A DNA stretch of 30,386 nt from a virus: positions 1 through 30,386 of the IMG/VR virus record IMGVR_UViG_3300031758_000379; one strand, 5' to 3'. Made by a program: the position numbers and the translations under genes. Below, piece after piece: positions 30,366 through 30,386 of the stretch. Each line of letters opens with the position of its first letter. Within the stretch, counting starts at the first letter, position 1. The notes beneath the pieces are model-generated. The model was not told where the DNA came from. It did no database searches and saw only the letters and a list, made by a program, of their open reading frames with translations.

Positions 30366-30386
30366 GCTTGTGTGGCTGCTGATGTT
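30355..30386 (+). CDS. Start of a possible secreted or lipoprotein gene (partial)
   Basis: GTG 30355 has AAGGAG seven bases upstream and overlaps the previous stop. The ten visible codons give MRSKLVWLLM, two basic residues followed by a hydrophobic run, like the start of a signal peptide. An outer-membrane spanin or another secreted protein would fit this place. Only the first codons are in the window. Confidence 0.45.
   Translation, partial: MRSKLVWLLM

Overview
The window reads as a contiguous piece of a tailed double-stranded DNA bacteriophage genome. It carries the packaging, capsid, tail, virion-internal and lysis/envelope modules. No integrase, replication or host housekeeping gene is visible, and I see no tRNA, rRNA, insertion sequence or CRISPR array. 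The order is terS, an accessory island, terL, portal, scaffold, major capsid protein, head-tail connector, two tail fibre-like genes, a 1041-residue tail protein, three long coiled-coil proteins and a lysis region. No tail tube, sheath or classical tape-measure gene is recognisable, so a short-tailed (podovirus-like) virion is the best inference. Ribosome-binding sites are of the GGAGG type and starts overlap heavily (ATGA, TGATG, GTGA). The M15 peptidase with adjacent membrane and coiled-coil proteins fits a Gram-negative host, but the host cannot be named from this sequence.

Region 1 (1-1233): the 3' end of an unidentified gene, the small terminase gene, then about 320 bases without a convincing gene. 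Six copies of the short repeat (AA)AAGTGCG start inside terS and run through this stretch. A short plus-strand gene and a minus-strand terminator follow.

Region 2 (1281-3671, minus strand): a compact, GC-rich run of eight small genes of 36 to 146 codons, read from a recognisable promoter at 3643-3671 towards a terminator at 1232-1261. None has an assignable function. Three carry Cys/His zinc-binding patterns and one is a 36-residue membrane microprotein. The two promoter-distal genes share near-identical 5' and 3' flanks, like exchangeable cassettes.

Region 3 (3672-4058): a divergent regulatory region holding a G-rich run on the minus strand, an alternating TA tract and a 53-bp direct repeat with two conserved blocks.

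Region 4 (4059-16324, plus strand): four small ATGA-overlapping genes lead directly into terL. Then come two small genes, portal, scaffold, major capsid protein, two small virion-type genes, the connector and two tail fibre-like genes. Two long related hairpins flank the genes just after the major capsid gene.

Region 5 (16334-26698): a large tail protein and three long Ala/Gln-rich, coiled-coil proteins of 358, 671 and 1373 residues, most likely virion-internal or ejection proteins.

Region 6 (26792-30386): a zinc-ribbon protein, a small spike-base-like protein paired with a LamG-like protein (resembling a head-spike pair), an M15 peptidase with an N-terminal zinc ribbon, and a cluster of membrane/coiled-coil genes. 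A new open frame that looks like a signal peptide runs off the end. Functional names rest on motif recognition and gene order, not on a database search.
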